Positions 1-10,175 of a DNA stretch of 64,000 nt are shown in pieces. A program made the translations under genes and the position numbers. The stretch spans positions 4,445,182 through 4,509,181 of the forward strand of contig JAJHZJ010000808.1 of NCBI GenBank assembly GCA_023548195.1, given 5' to 3'. Numbering within the stretch: position 1 is the stretch's first letter; every line of letters starts with the position of its first letter. Source of the stretch: Bettongia penicillata ogilbyi (taxonomy: Eukaryota; Chordata; Mammalia; Diprotodontia; Potoroidae). The notes below the pieces were generated by a model that saw only the letters and a program-made list of their open reading frames with translations, did no database searches and was not told where the DNA came from.

Positions 1-262
1 TTAGTGGCTACTCGGAGTCATGTCTGGCCAAACAAATACTTCCAAAGAGTACACCCTAAAACAAAACCTCACCTCAGAGTATATATACACTTTTCAGAGC
101 CACAGGGCATCACAACCCTTGAGAACCAGTGCCTCATTAGAAATTAACAAAAGGTATGGGCCTTCCTATAAAACAAAATCTCCCCTAATCAAACTTCCCT
201 TAATGTGAAAGCTCATGAATGGGTGGGAAAGATCTTTAACTCTCATAATTAACATTATAGGC
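1..262. repeat. LTR-like repeat, copy 1 (cut by window start)
   Basis: Positions about 45-262 align with 12230-12415. Shared tracts include AAACAAAACCTCACCTCAGA, the TATATA run, GTGCCTCATTA and AGATCTTTAAC. The repeat pair suggests a dispersed element, most likely an LTR. Family not recognised. Confidence 0.5.
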
Positions 263-984
263 TCACAGTATTGGTGCCAGATGGAGCACACGTACCCTAA
301 AAGGCTTTAATCCTACTATGGCTTAGAACTCCCAAAGTGTTCCATTACCCTCAATCTCCCAAGTAGTAGGGATGACAGGTATTTACCACCTACTACACCT
401 TCCTATCCCTTTTCATTTAAAAAAATAAATTACAAAATATTTTCTTTGTAGTTGGCTCTATCTCCCCAAATTTTAATCCTAATTTGAAAGAACATATTTT
501 AGAAAAAGCCTTAGCAGTTAAGGCAAAAGGTGTTAAAATTTTAAAAACTAATTTTTCACAATGTTTTTACATTTTTTCTTCTTTTTTTCAGCATATGACC
601 TTGCACATTTTCATGGCTACACAGATGAGATCTAAGAAAAACTAGAGAAGACCTATAAAATCAGGCAAAGTATTCCAACTGGCATTACAGTCAGTTCAGT
701 AGACTCCTGATGATTCCTGCCACCAAAATTCAGTGATCTAGAAGCCATAGAAAGTTGATAAAATTGACATATGGTAAGAGAGTAAAAAGTAATTTTCAAT
801 ATTTGAATCTGTAACCTGGAGATTGTAAACTGGAAGTCATTAACTTGCACATTCAATCTACAAAATGTCCCAATCTTATTCATTTGGTTTGGTTTTCAAA
901 GTTTAGTTTATGTAACTGTTCAATAAGGGCACACATATACTTAATCATCTATGTCAGTTTTGACTCCTTTTAATAGTATTAAGA
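263..984. other. unassigned intergenic sequence
   Basis: AT-rich sequence with short poly-A/T runs. I see no coding exon, RNA gene or recognisable repeat. Confidence 0.5.
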
Positions 985-1690
985 AACTCAGATTTGGATC
1001 AAGAGTTCACACATCCTTTTAAATTTAATTTTACATTTAAATTTATTTAATATTTTATTTCCTCCCCCAATTAGGTCTAAAAACAATTTTTGACATTCAT
1101 TTTTTTTAAATTTTGAGCTCCAAATTCTCTTTCTCCCTCCCTCCCCTCCTGCCTTCTCATTGAGAAGGTAAGTAATTTGATATAGGTTATACATGTGTAG
1201 TCATATAAAATATATTTCCAATTTAGCTTGTGAAAGAAAACAAAGACCAGAAGAAACCAAGAAAAAAAAGTTAAAAAAAGGCATGTGTTGATCTGTTTTC
1301 AGACTCCATCAGTTTTTTCTCTGGAGATGGAAAGATTTTTTCATCACAAATTCTTTGAATTGTCTTGAATCACTGTATTGCTGAGAATAGCTAACTCATT
1401 CACAGTTGATTATTATAAATATTGTTGCTACTGTATGCACCATTCTCCTGGTTCTGCTCATTTCACTTTGCATCAGTTCACATAAGTCTTTCAGGTTTTT
1501 CTGAGAGCATCCTGCTCATCTTTCTTGTAATAATACAATTCTATCATAATCATATACCATAACTTGGTCAGCTATTCCTCAGTTGATGGGCATCCCCTCA
1601 ATTTCCAATTCTTTGCCACTACTAAAGGACTTGCTGTAAGTATTGCTGGATCAAAGGGTATGCGTAATTTTGGGCACAGTCAAAACTCTC
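985..1690 (-). mobile_element. L1 3' UTR fragment
   Basis: Contains the marsupial L1 3' hallmark, read antisense: pyrimidine-rich stretch, TCATTGAGAAGG, ATAGGTTATACATGTGTAGTCAT, then CAGCTATTCCTCAGTTGATGGGCATCCCC in shortened form. The same blocks recur at 17250-17490, 48650-49085 and 50085-50250, and in sense at 51793-52733. 5'-truncated. Confidence 0.75.
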
Positions 1691-1794
1691 AAATATTGAA
1701 AGATATACAGAGAAAACATGTAGTCCTCTTAAATGCTCATGGCACCATCAATGTATTGAGAAAACATCTAACTGATATGTGTGAATCCAGGAGA

Positions 1795-1870
1795 ATATAA
1801 GTTCCTTGAGGACAGGGATTGGTTTCATTTTTGCCTTTGCATATCCCTTGAATCTCCTAAAAGCGAGAGA
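1795..1870 (+). repeat. L2/MIR 3'-end fragment
   Basis: AAGTTCCTTGAGGACAGGGA followed by TTTGCATATCCC resembles the common L2/MIR3 3' tail. Short and diverged. Confidence 0.4.
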
Positions 1871-1944
1871 ATTCCTGGAGGACAAGCACTAGCTCTTAGT
1901 CCAATAAACCTCTATGTCTTTATACACCTGCAGTGATATGAGTC

Positions 1945-2740
1945 AATCAATCAAGCATTTATTAATCTCCTTTTATGTTCCAGATAATGAATTTGTTATT
2001 ATTCTGTCCTGTCCAATTCTTGGTGATCCCATTTGGGGTTTTCTTGGCAAAGATACTGGAATGTTCTGCTATTTCCTTTTTCAACTCATTTTACAGATGA
2101 GGAACTGAGGCAAACAGGCTAAGTGACTTGCCCAGGGTCACATAGCTTTTACATGTCTGAGGCCAGATTTGAGCTCAGGAAAATGAGTCTTCGTGACTCC
2201 AGACCCAGCACTCTATCCACTGCCTCACCTAGCTACTCCAGAAAAGAAATTAGGCACTGGGGATAAAAAGACAAAAATATTAAACAATCACTGTCCTCAA
2301 AGAGCTAATATTCTGTGTGAGAGAAAACTTATAAATATATATGCATATGCACAGAGTAAAACAAAGAAGTTGAGGAGCAAGGGCTTCTGCAGTTGGGTTA
2401 TGGGAATGGGAAAGTGGAGGGGATGCTAGAGCTGTGTCTAGAAGGATTCCACATGGTACAGAATAGGAAGGAAAGAATTTCAGGTATGGGGAGGACCAGA
2501 GCAAAAGTGCAAAAGCTTGGGGGAAGGAAGGCTGATGGAGATGTGATGCACAGGGAGGACAATACAAGAGTAATTTATAATGTACGATAAAGATAGGTTT
2601 GTGAGAGGCTTTAAAAAGCCAACAGAAGCAATATGGACACTGGAATTTATTGAGTAGGGAAGTCTCATGGTGAGATATGAACTAAGGTATTGTTGTGCTT
2701 GTCCTTCATTCTTGAAGAGGACCATGACATAAGATAATGT
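1945..2740 (-). mobile_element. L2/CR1-like LINE remnant with nested SINE
   Basis: Begins with the antisense L2 tail (CAATCAATCAAGCATTTATTAA) and resumes after a SINE insertion at about 2240 with GGCACTGGGGATAAAAAGAC and CAAAGAGCTAATATTCTGTG. It then runs into an older LINE body (AGGCTTTAAAAAGCCAACAG). Family assignment is approximate. Confidence 0.5.
1985..2236 (-). mobile_element. tRNA-headed CORE/MIR-type SINE
   Basis: Antisense of the marsupial SINE: CATTTTACAGATGAGGAACTGAGGC, CTTGCCCAGGGTCACA, GACTCCAGACCCAGCACTCTATCCACTGCCTCACC (motifs shortened). The tRNA-like head ends at CTAGCT near 2236. Inserted into an older L2-like element. Confidence 0.8.
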
Positions 2741-2990
2741 CATGACTTGCAGTTGACTTTGATTTGAGGGAGGGAGGGCTGTGCAAGGTCACTAACCTCA
2801 CTTTCTTCTCCTGAGCCATCTGGGACCAGTGGCCTGATATTCATCAGGACAACTGGAGATGGCCCAGGATGCAGCAGGAGACCTTGACCTTTTTAAGCTA
2901 AGGTCTTTCACAGGTAGTGAGGTAGTGCCCATTTAAGGATTAAGGTTAGATAAAAAATGAGGCAAAGAATGACCTCTATTACCTAATCAA
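2690..2990 (-). mobile_element. SINE/RTE-tail element
   Basis: TTGTCCTTCATTCTTGAAGAGG and GAGCCATCTGGGACCAGTGG (shortened here) match, in reverse, the tail of the SINEs at 49345-49775 and 50957-51270, which carry an RTE-like 3' part. Confidence 0.6.
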
Positions 2991-2993
2991 AAA

Positions 2994-3080
2994 TAGACAG
3001 ACAGATAGATGGATGGATGGATGGATAGATAGACAGGTAGATAGACAGATAGATGGACAGAGAGACAGGTAAATAAATAT
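2994..3080. repeat. (GATA/GACA)n microsatellite
   Basis: Impure tetranucleotide repeat of AGAC, AGAT and GGAT units. Confidence 0.9.
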
Positions 3081-3469
3081 GAGAGGGGAAGACCCACAGG
3101 GTTTCTGGCCAAAACAGAAACAATTGCTATTTACCTTCCCTCTGAGCCAATCTTGCCCCAATAAGAACTAAATGGGGCTTAGGCTTGGATTTTTTTGTTG
3201 GCCAATCAGTGAAAGTCAGAGTGATTTGGGTTAAAATACGTGGTCTTTTAGAAGACTGGTAATGGAGCCTGTGAAAGAGGGACTCACATGTTTATTTATT
3301 TTGGTGAAAGAACGTTAGGAGTCCTCACTGAGGACCTAGGATAACGGACTGAGGACTTATACTTTTACTATTTTCCTGGAAGGGTCTGAAGGTATCTCAC
3401 ATGGGAGGAGGGGGTGGGAAGGAGGGATGAAGAGAAGCATGCAGAAGGATGTGGGCGTAGGAAAAAGAA
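3081..3469. other. unassigned intergenic sequence
   Basis: No exon or recognised repeat seen. A/G-rich before the half-LINE 5' end at 3470. Confidence 0.4.
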
Positions 3470-6198
3470 GGGGTGGAGCCAAGATGGCAGAATAGAAAGG
3501 GGAACCTATAGAAGCTCTCCTCCATAGCCCCTAAACAAATTCTAGAGCAGCAGAAGCCATAAATGACAGAGTGAAAGAGATTTCCAGACCAAGGCAGCCT
3601 GGAAGGCTGACAGAAAAGGTTGATTGCACCAGGCATGGAGCAGAGTGCAGCCCACAGAGCCCAACCTAGTCTTGGCTGCATGGCACCAGCAAGAAAAAGA
3701 CCAGAGCAGGCCTCAGGGGTAGAATCCCCAGCAGCTGTGGTTCACAGATCCCGCAACACATGAACACCAAAGACAGCTTTAAAGGTCAGTGAGAAAGCTT
3801 TTTCACTGAGTGAGAAGGGAGCAGGGTCCTCCTCTAGCCCCAGCTCCAGGTGGTGGCAGCAACAGCAGCTTCCATTTTTGGAGCCCTCCATCTAAAGACC
3901 CTGGGGGAATTGAGATGCTGGTCTGAGTCTCAACCCTGAGTGGTGGTCCTGGAGTGAGGAAGAGTACTGGCATGGTGCAGCTGGTGGAGGCTCTGGAAAG
4001 AGAATTCTACTTGCAGATCCTGGGTAAAAAAAAAACTTTGGTAGCTCCCAGACCAGAGAGCAGGGTAGGAGAAGAGTTTATTCTTCTCCCTCGATTGTGC
4101 CTCCTTGGAGGAGCTGAGAACTTACAGGTCCCCAGAGTATACCCTCCTCTTGACAAAGGACTCAAAAGTCAAGTAACTAGTTGAGAAAATTCCCAAAAAA
4201 GGGGAAAAAATAAGATTATAGAAGACTATTACTTTCTTGGTGAACAAATATTTTCTTGCATCCTTTCAGATGAGGAAGAACAATGCTTACCATCAGAAGA
4301 CATAAAAGTCAAGGCTTCTGCATCCAAAACCTTCAAAATAAATATGCAATCATCTCAGGTCATGGAAGAGCTCAAAGAGGATTTTGAAAATCAAGTAAGA
4401 GAGGTGGAGAAAAAATTGGGAAGAGAAATGAGAGTGATGAAAGAAAATCATGAAAAGTCAGTCAATGGCTTGCTAAAGGAGACTCAAAAAATGCTGAAGA
4501 AAACAACATCTTTAAAAGTAGGCTAACTCAATCAGCAAAAGAGGTCCAAAAACCAATGAGGAGAAGAATGCTTTAAAAAGCAGAATTAGCCAAATGGAAA
4601 AGGAGGTTCAAAAGCTCACTGAAGAAAATAGTTCTTTAAAAATTAGAATGGAGCAGATAACTTTATGAGAAACCAAGAAGTTACAAAACCAAACCAAAAA
4701 TAAAAAAATAGAAGATAATGTGAAATACCTCACTGGAAAAACAACTGACCTGGAAAATAGATCCAGGAGAGAAAAGTTAAAACTTATGGGATTACCTGGA
4801 AGTCATGATAAAAAAAAAAAAAAAAAGAGCCTAGACATCATCTTTCATGAAATTATCAAGGAAAACTGCCCTGATATTCTAGAACCAGAGGGCAAAATAA
4901 GTATTCAAGGAATCCACCAATCACCGCCTGAAAGAGATCCAAAAAGAGAAACTCCTAGGAACACTGTGGCCAAATTCCAGAGTTCCCAGGTCAAGGAGAA
5001 AATATTGTAAGAAGCTAGAAAGAAACAAGTTGAGTACTGTAGAAATACAACCAGGATAACACAAGATCTAGCATCTTCTACATTAAAGGATCAAAGGGCT
5101 TGGAATATAATATTCCAGAAATCAAAGGAACTGGGATTAAAACCAAGAATCACCTACTCAGCAAAACTGAGTATAATACTTCAGGGGTAAAAAAATGGTC
5201 TTTCAATGAAATAGAGGACTTTCAAACATTCTTGATGAAAAGACCAGAGCTGAAAAGAAAATTTGACTTTCAAACACAAGAATGAAGAGAAACCTGAAAA
5301 GGTAAACAGCAAAGAGAACTCATAAGGTACTTACTAAAGTTGAACTGTTTGTATTTGGGTAGTTGGAGGGATTATACACATATGTCTGCAGACAGAGAGC
5401 ACAGGATGAGTTGAATAGGAAGTAATGATATCTAAAAAATAAAATTAAGGGGTGAGAGAGGAATATATTGGGAGGAGAAAGGGAGAAATGGAATGGAGCA
5501 AATTATCTCTCATAAATGACAAGAAAAAGTTTTCAATGGAGGGAAAACGGGGAGATTGAGAGGGAAAAAGTGAAGCTTACTCTCATCACATTTGGCTCAA
5601 GGAAGGAATAACATGCACACTCAATTCGGTATGAAAATCTATCTTACACTACAGGAAAGTAGGGGAGAAGGGGATAAGCGGGGGTGGGGGGATGACAGAA
5701 GGGAGGGCAAATGGGAGGAGGGACCAATTAGAAGTAAACACTCTTGGGTAAAGACAAGGTCAAAAGAGAAAATAAAATAAATGGGGGCAGCATAGGATGG
5801 AGGGAAATATAGTTAGTTCTTCACAACATGACTATTATGGAAGTCCTGAGCAAAACTACACATAGTAGTCTATTGAATAGCTAGCCTTCTCAGTGGGGAT
5901 GGGTGGGGAGGGAGGAAGGGAGAGAAGGTGGAACTCATTTAAGGAATGAATGTCGAGAACTGTTCCTGCAGACAACTGGGAAATAAGAAATACAGGTGAT
6001 GGGGTATAGAAATCTATCTTGCCCTACAAGCAATGAGAGAAGATGGGGATAAGGGAAGGGAGGACACATGGAGGGAAGGGGTAGTCAGAATGGTGTTATG
6101 GGGGGGGGGAGAAGAAAGATGGGGAGAAAATTTGGAACTCAAAATTTTATGAAAATGAATGTTGGAAACTGAAAATAAATAAACATTAAAAAAAAAAG
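3470..6198 (+). mobile_element. HAL1-like half-LINE, copy 1 (full length, decayed)
   Basis: Starts GGGGTGGAGCCAAGATGGCAG at 3470, the same terminus (read in reverse) as copy 2 at 16369. It has a long 5' UTR, an ORF1 remnant, about 0.9 kb of 3' UTR, and ends AATAAATAAACATTA plus poly-A at about 6198. There is no ORF2: the ORF1 stop at 5283-5285 leads straight into 3' UTR. Its 5' UTR (about 3500-4190) differs from those of copies 2 and 3. It lies in sense just upstream of the NSUN7 CpG island. Flanks are A/G-rich and I cannot define a target-site duplication. Confidence 0.8.
4190..5285 (+). pseudogene. HAL1/L1 ORF1 pseudogene (copy 1)
   Basis: Pieces of an L1 ORF1p-like protein are readable: EELKEDFENQVREVEKKLGR (coiled coil, from 4367), KTTDLENRSRREKLKLMGLP and ERDPKRETPRNTVAKFQSS (RRM-like region), ending KRKFDFQTQE at 5282. 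The start codon is lost (ATT where ATG is expected near 4193). Several frameshifts, an A-run expansion at 4808-4826 and stop codons break the frame. Confidence 0.8.
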
Positions 6199-6239
6199 AA
6201 AGGAAAAGGAAAGAAAAGAGACCCAACAGAAAGAAGGCA

Positions 6240-7310
6240 CGCTGCGGCTCTGAAGCAAGAGGGCGTGAAAACCAGCCGCGGGCTCTCCCGGCAGCCTGGG
6301 CACAGCCCACCCCCTCCACCCCGTTACTATGGAGAGCCCGGCGCCAGACCACACGATTTACTCAGACAAGGGGGAATCCTCGCCTTTGACGAGATTTCTC
6401 CTCCGCCAGATCCCCTTGCCCGTCTCCTTCAGCAACCCGAGACGCAGAGGGACTAACACTAGGCTTAGGTCTCTAAAGTTTGGCGGGGTTCCCCTGGCAG
6501 AGGGGCCGGCGGGCCAAAGTTCGGGGGGGGCCCGCTCCCACGCCGAGGAGCGCAGTGGTACCGTCCACATTTGAAGGAAACGGCCTCCCGGCCCCGCCCC
6601 CCGGGGCGGCGCAGGGCGGTGGGAGGGGCGGTGGGAGGGACTGTGGGGCCGTGCGCAGCGCGGGGAGGGCTCGAGGCCCCGCCTCTGACGCGTCCCCAGG
6701 CCATTGAGGCGAGGGAGCGGCCCCGCCACTGTGACCGTGATTGGTCTCGTCCTCCCCCGTTGTAGAAACCGTCCGGCCCTTTGGCTGAGTGCGGCCGCTG
6801 CCTCAGCCCTCGTAGGGGGGAACACCATCCGCCCCCTGGCTAGGGGAGCGTCACCACCCGCCCGCTCCGGGTAAGGGCGGCCCTCCTCCGAGGACGTGCG
6901 CCCCCCAACCCGGCCCGCCCTCGCCCGGGTCCGTCTGCGCTTTAAGTGCCCGCCACCAGACCGCTCGACCTGCCCGGGTGCGGGGCGAGGGGACGGGCGG
7001 GGTGGAGGGCGGGGACCGGGCGGGATGGGCCCCTCCCTCCTCCCCCCTTTGTCCCGCCTCTCTGTGCCTGCTCGTGTGGAGCGGGGCGGGGAGAAGAAGG
7101 TTTGGGTCCCCCCCCCGTTTTAATAACTGCTCCCACCCCCTTCCCCTAGAGTGAAGACAGGACCCTTCCCCTGTAGTGGAGACAGGACCCCTTTAAGGAC
7201 AGGACGGAGCCCCCAGATCTGGGCCCGCGGGGCCCCAGCCCAGCGTCGTCTATGCGGACAGAAAAGGGCGTTTGAATTGACTGACCGAGACCCTCTTTCT
7301 CCCCCCGCAG
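6240..7310 (+). promoter_or_regulatory. NSUN7: CpG-island promoter of NSUN7
   Basis: This is a dense GC/CpG block in an otherwise AT-rich window. Three GC boxes (GGGGCGG or GGGCGG) lie at 6603-6609, 6614-6619 and 6625-6631. An inverted CCAAT box (GATTGG) lies at 6739-6744. No TATA box is obvious, so a TATA-less, dispersed-start promoter is likely. It directly precedes the first coding exon of NSUN7. Its left edge abuts the 3' end of a sense-oriented half-LINE. Divergent transcription is possible but I see no supporting gene on the other strand. Confidence 0.85.
6745..6870 (+). other. NSUN7: candidate non-coding exon 1 of NSUN7
   Basis: A good donor site, CCGG followed by GTAAGG, begins at 6871 inside the CpG island. 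A strong acceptor (pyrimidine tract then CCCGCAG) ends at 7310. Splicing them would remove a 440-bp 5' UTR intron and join this exon to the start-codon exon. The 5' boundary is not visible and is placed just after the CCAAT box. Inference from splice-site shape only. Confidence 0.5.
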
Positions 7311-7315
7311 AAAAC

Positions 7316-7393
7316 ATGTTTAGGATGCAGGTGACGCCTTCAGTCACGAGCCCAGCGATTCATGATTTATGTGATTCCAGCTTATTTTACTGA
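7316..7393 (+). promoter_or_regulatory. upstream ORF in the NSUN7 leader
   Basis: If the exon begins at 7311, the first ATG of the leader is at 7316, with a second in the same frame at 7325. This frame runs 25 codons to TGA at 7391-7393, ending 17 nt before the NSUN7 ATG and in a different reading frame. Such an arrangement would force reinitiation or leaky scanning. The NSUN7 ATG itself has A at -3, an acceptable context. Conservation is untested. Confidence 0.4.
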
Positions 7394-7410
7394 TAGGATT
7401 GCTGGGAAGT

Positions 7411-7720
7411 ATGATCAATTCTACAAATGAACTGGAGTTTTCCAAAGAAGGAATTAAAAATGAAATATCAAAATTCACTTCCCTGACACATGTGGAGGAA
7501 TCGGGATCCAAAGAGAAAACTATATGTTTAAATGAAAAAAATGGCTATCAGGACACCGTTTATATAAAGGCAGCTAATATCTTTCAGGGCATTAAAATTG
7601 AGAAGGCACCTGACAAAGTCTTGGTAAGGTATGGCAGTGAACCAGTGCTGGCCTTGCCGGATTTTGAAGATGAAACATCTCAGCGTTTGTCTTATGAACT
7701 AGCTTTCAGTGCTCTAAAAT
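7411..7720 (+). CDS. NSUN7: NSUN7 coding exon 2 (start codon), residues 1-103
   Basis: ATG at 7411 starts MINSTNELEFS, which fits the NSUN7 amino terminus. An in-frame TGA at 7372-7374 limits any 5' extension. The exon covers the N-terminal region including VYIKAANIFQGI and the QRLSYELAFSALK block that is well conserved in NSUN7. It ends with one base of the next codon (T) before donor GTAAGT at 7721. The acceptor is CCCGCAG at 7304-7310. This exon is followed by the largest intron, loaded with antisense retrotransposons. Confidence 0.93.
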
Positions 7721-9084
7721 GTAAGTAGATATAGGATTTCAAGGTATTGGAGAAAATGGGTAACTAGAATTTCAGGGGTGTGAATTTAAATTTGAATTTC
7801 GAGACCAGCTTCTTGAGTTGGTTTGCAGGTGTTGAAGAGAATTCTTGACAATTTCATTGAATCAGGAAATAAGAGCAATTGCTAGGGTGGATACTTTTCT
7901 TGCAAAGTATGTTTGTATCTTAAAATATTGTTCGCTTGCCTAAGTGTATCCCCTTTAGCCTGTATTTTTGTATCTTACCTGCCAATTTCTTTACTAGCTA
8001 CTCTGATACGTCATGTAGTTATGAAGTAGACTAAAAATTAAAATTAAGTAACTCATGTATCCCAATGAAAGTTTTCCCTTTCTGAGCTCAAAATGTATAC
8101 AAAGAACCTGGCATACACATATATGTATATATGTGAATGTACATACATAGATTCCTACATGTGTACATGTACCTGCCATCTGTTATTCACATAATACTGA
8201 ATTTTTTTCCTTTTGATAACTTTTTTTTTTTGGTGGGGAATGGCCTCTAGTGTTATTTCTTTTAAATATCACCAGTGGGTGCAAAGCTTAATTTTTGAAT
8301 GTGAATTTGATTTTCAGAATGATAAATTCTTAGACTCAGGCAAGTCTGGTTGTATTGTATCTAGATGGAAATGTGATTACAAAAGTAACAAAGTTGATTT
8401 TTGAGGGTAGCAAGTTGATATTCCAAAAATGTTTTGAGCAATGATAATATTGTTGGAATAAAGAAAAAACTTTACAGGCTTACTGTTGAAGGACACTTAT
8501 TTATTTATATATGTAAGATGTTATGTTTATTTTTTTTTAAATCAGTCATATTACATAATTGTTACTCTGAATATTTTCCAAGCCATTAATGGAACTATTT
8601 CCTTATTCCCAAGAATTTATTAATATTACTGATTGCTTAAACATGAACAGATAGCATTAGTGGGCAACAGAGATAATGGATCACAAATTTGAATACATGA
8701 AGTTTTGATATATTTTTCATAGGAAAAATTTTGTCATTAATTTTAGCAAGCAAAACTAAAGGCACCCTGGGTACTATGCACTTTTAACACCACATGGAAA
8801 TTTGTTGCAAAGATTTACAGATCAGAAGTTGCAGGACAGTGACTTGGTTATCAGGGTGATTAACATAACTCTGACGAAGATGTCAGCATTCTTGGATGTG
8901 GAATTTTTAAAGAATTTTGGAGTTAGAAAATTGGAAGGGGAGGGTGAAATGGGACAGGGGAGAAAGGGACTATTCCTTGAATTTGGTTCCTTGGAGGAGC
9001 ATCCTGAAGGGATGGGCCAGAGGGGCTATTTACATAGTCTCAGGAAAGACATCAAGGCAATGGTAAAGTAATGGAGGGGAAGCA
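7721..9084 (+). other. NSUN7 intron 2, unassigned part
   Basis: No exon seen. AT-rich with a TA/TG-rich patch near 8110-8170. Sequence 8800-9070 is G-rich and partly open but matches nothing I recognise. Confidence 0.4.
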
Positions 9085-9315
9085 GCTATGTGGCGTAGTT
9101 GATAGATTGTTGGATCTAGAGTCAGGAATCCTACCTCAGATACTTTATAGCCGTGTGACCCCAGGCAAGTTACCTAACTTCTTTCAGCCTTTTTTCCCCT
9201 TCTATAAAATGGGGTAATAATAAGCACCTATTTCAGAGGGTTATTGTGAGGATCAGGTGAAGCAGTATATGAAAAGTGATTTGCAAACCTTAAAGCCATG
9301 ATTATTATTATTTTT
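9085..9315 (+). mobile_element. CORE/MIR-type SINE
   Basis: Head GCAGCTATGTGGCGTAGTTG, then GTGTGACCCCAGGCAAGTTA, TAAAATGGGGTAATAATA and a tail GCAAACCTTAAAGC. Order and motifs fit the MIR/CORE-SINE group. Sense to NSUN7. Confidence 0.75.
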
Positions 9316-9869
9316 TAACCTAAGGTCCAGGATCTGAGGAACAGGAAATACTAGCCATGATTTGGAGCAGCAAAACTGGATCTTATTCTTGCTGTGATTT
9401 ATGTAGCATGCATAGATCCTAGAAAGGGCATAAACTTTGTAGTTACTTGAGTTTCTAGAGAGTCACAGCCCCAAGTATAGCAGACTTTGGGTTCCCGTGG
9501 GAAGTGTAGGCCCCCTAGAAAGAAGGGAGAGTTGCCTTTGTTGTGAGTTTGGATATGTCTTTGCATATTTTTTTTTTTTTGGTTGGGTTAAATAAAGCCT
9601 GCATGATAGTCTATTTTTTCTTAGCCTGGGTGCTTGCATGTGATCTAATAACTTTTTTCCCTTTCTGTTGGAACTAAGAAAAAAAGTCAAATTTTTATAT
9701 TACTAGAGTGGTAAAACTCTAGTTGTTTGTGTGAGAAGTCACCAAAACTGAACCTATTCCTTTTAAATGCAGAGATGTGCTGGGTTGTAGGTTATAGAGA
9801 TAAATGTAATATTTTATTCATGGATTTAGAAAATAAACTTTTTAAGTAGCAGGTAGAGAAAGCTTGGTT

Positions 9870-10175
9870 AGATGTAATTCAATTTGATTTTAGTAGGTTG
9901 TAAGCTCAGTGTGAACCAACAGTTCACATATGATATGGCAAACAGAAAAGCTAATAGTATCTTAGGCTATGCTGAAAGTCATTTTCTAGGAATAGATATT
10001 GTGCTCTAACCACACCACATCTGGATTATTGTGTTCACTACTGGGTTCTCCAACTTTTTAGGAAGGACATTAATAAGTTGGGGAATAGATAGAGTTGAGC
10101 AACCAGGAGTATGAAGACTTTTGATACCATGTCATAAAGAAGAGCAGTTGAAAGAACTGGGTATCTTTAGGCTTA
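9870..10175 (+). mobile_element. CR1/L3-like LINE 3' fragment
   Basis: Motifs AGGAAGGACATTAATAAGTTG, GAGCAACCAGGAGTATGAAG and AGTTGAAAGAACTGGGTATC (shortened) recur in the copy at 41215-41745. I recognise them as an old CR1-clade tail; exact family uncertain. Confidence 0.45.

Noticed and set aside
2994..3080. CRISPR-like or regularly spaced repeat array
   Set aside because: Simple tetranucleotide microsatellite in a vertebrate genome; no spacers.
3954..4184. 76-codon open frame upstream of ORF1
   Set aside because: Falls in the 5' UTR of half-LINE copy 1; no counterpart in copies 2 and 3.
6358..6828. 156-codon minus-strand open frame in the CpG island
   Set aside because: Low-complexity Pro/Arg translation in a GC-rich promoter; no splice or domain evidence.
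7399..7410. Earlier non-ATG start for NSUN7
   Set aside because: TTG at 7399 is in frame, but ATG 7411 gives the expected amino terminus and a suitable context.
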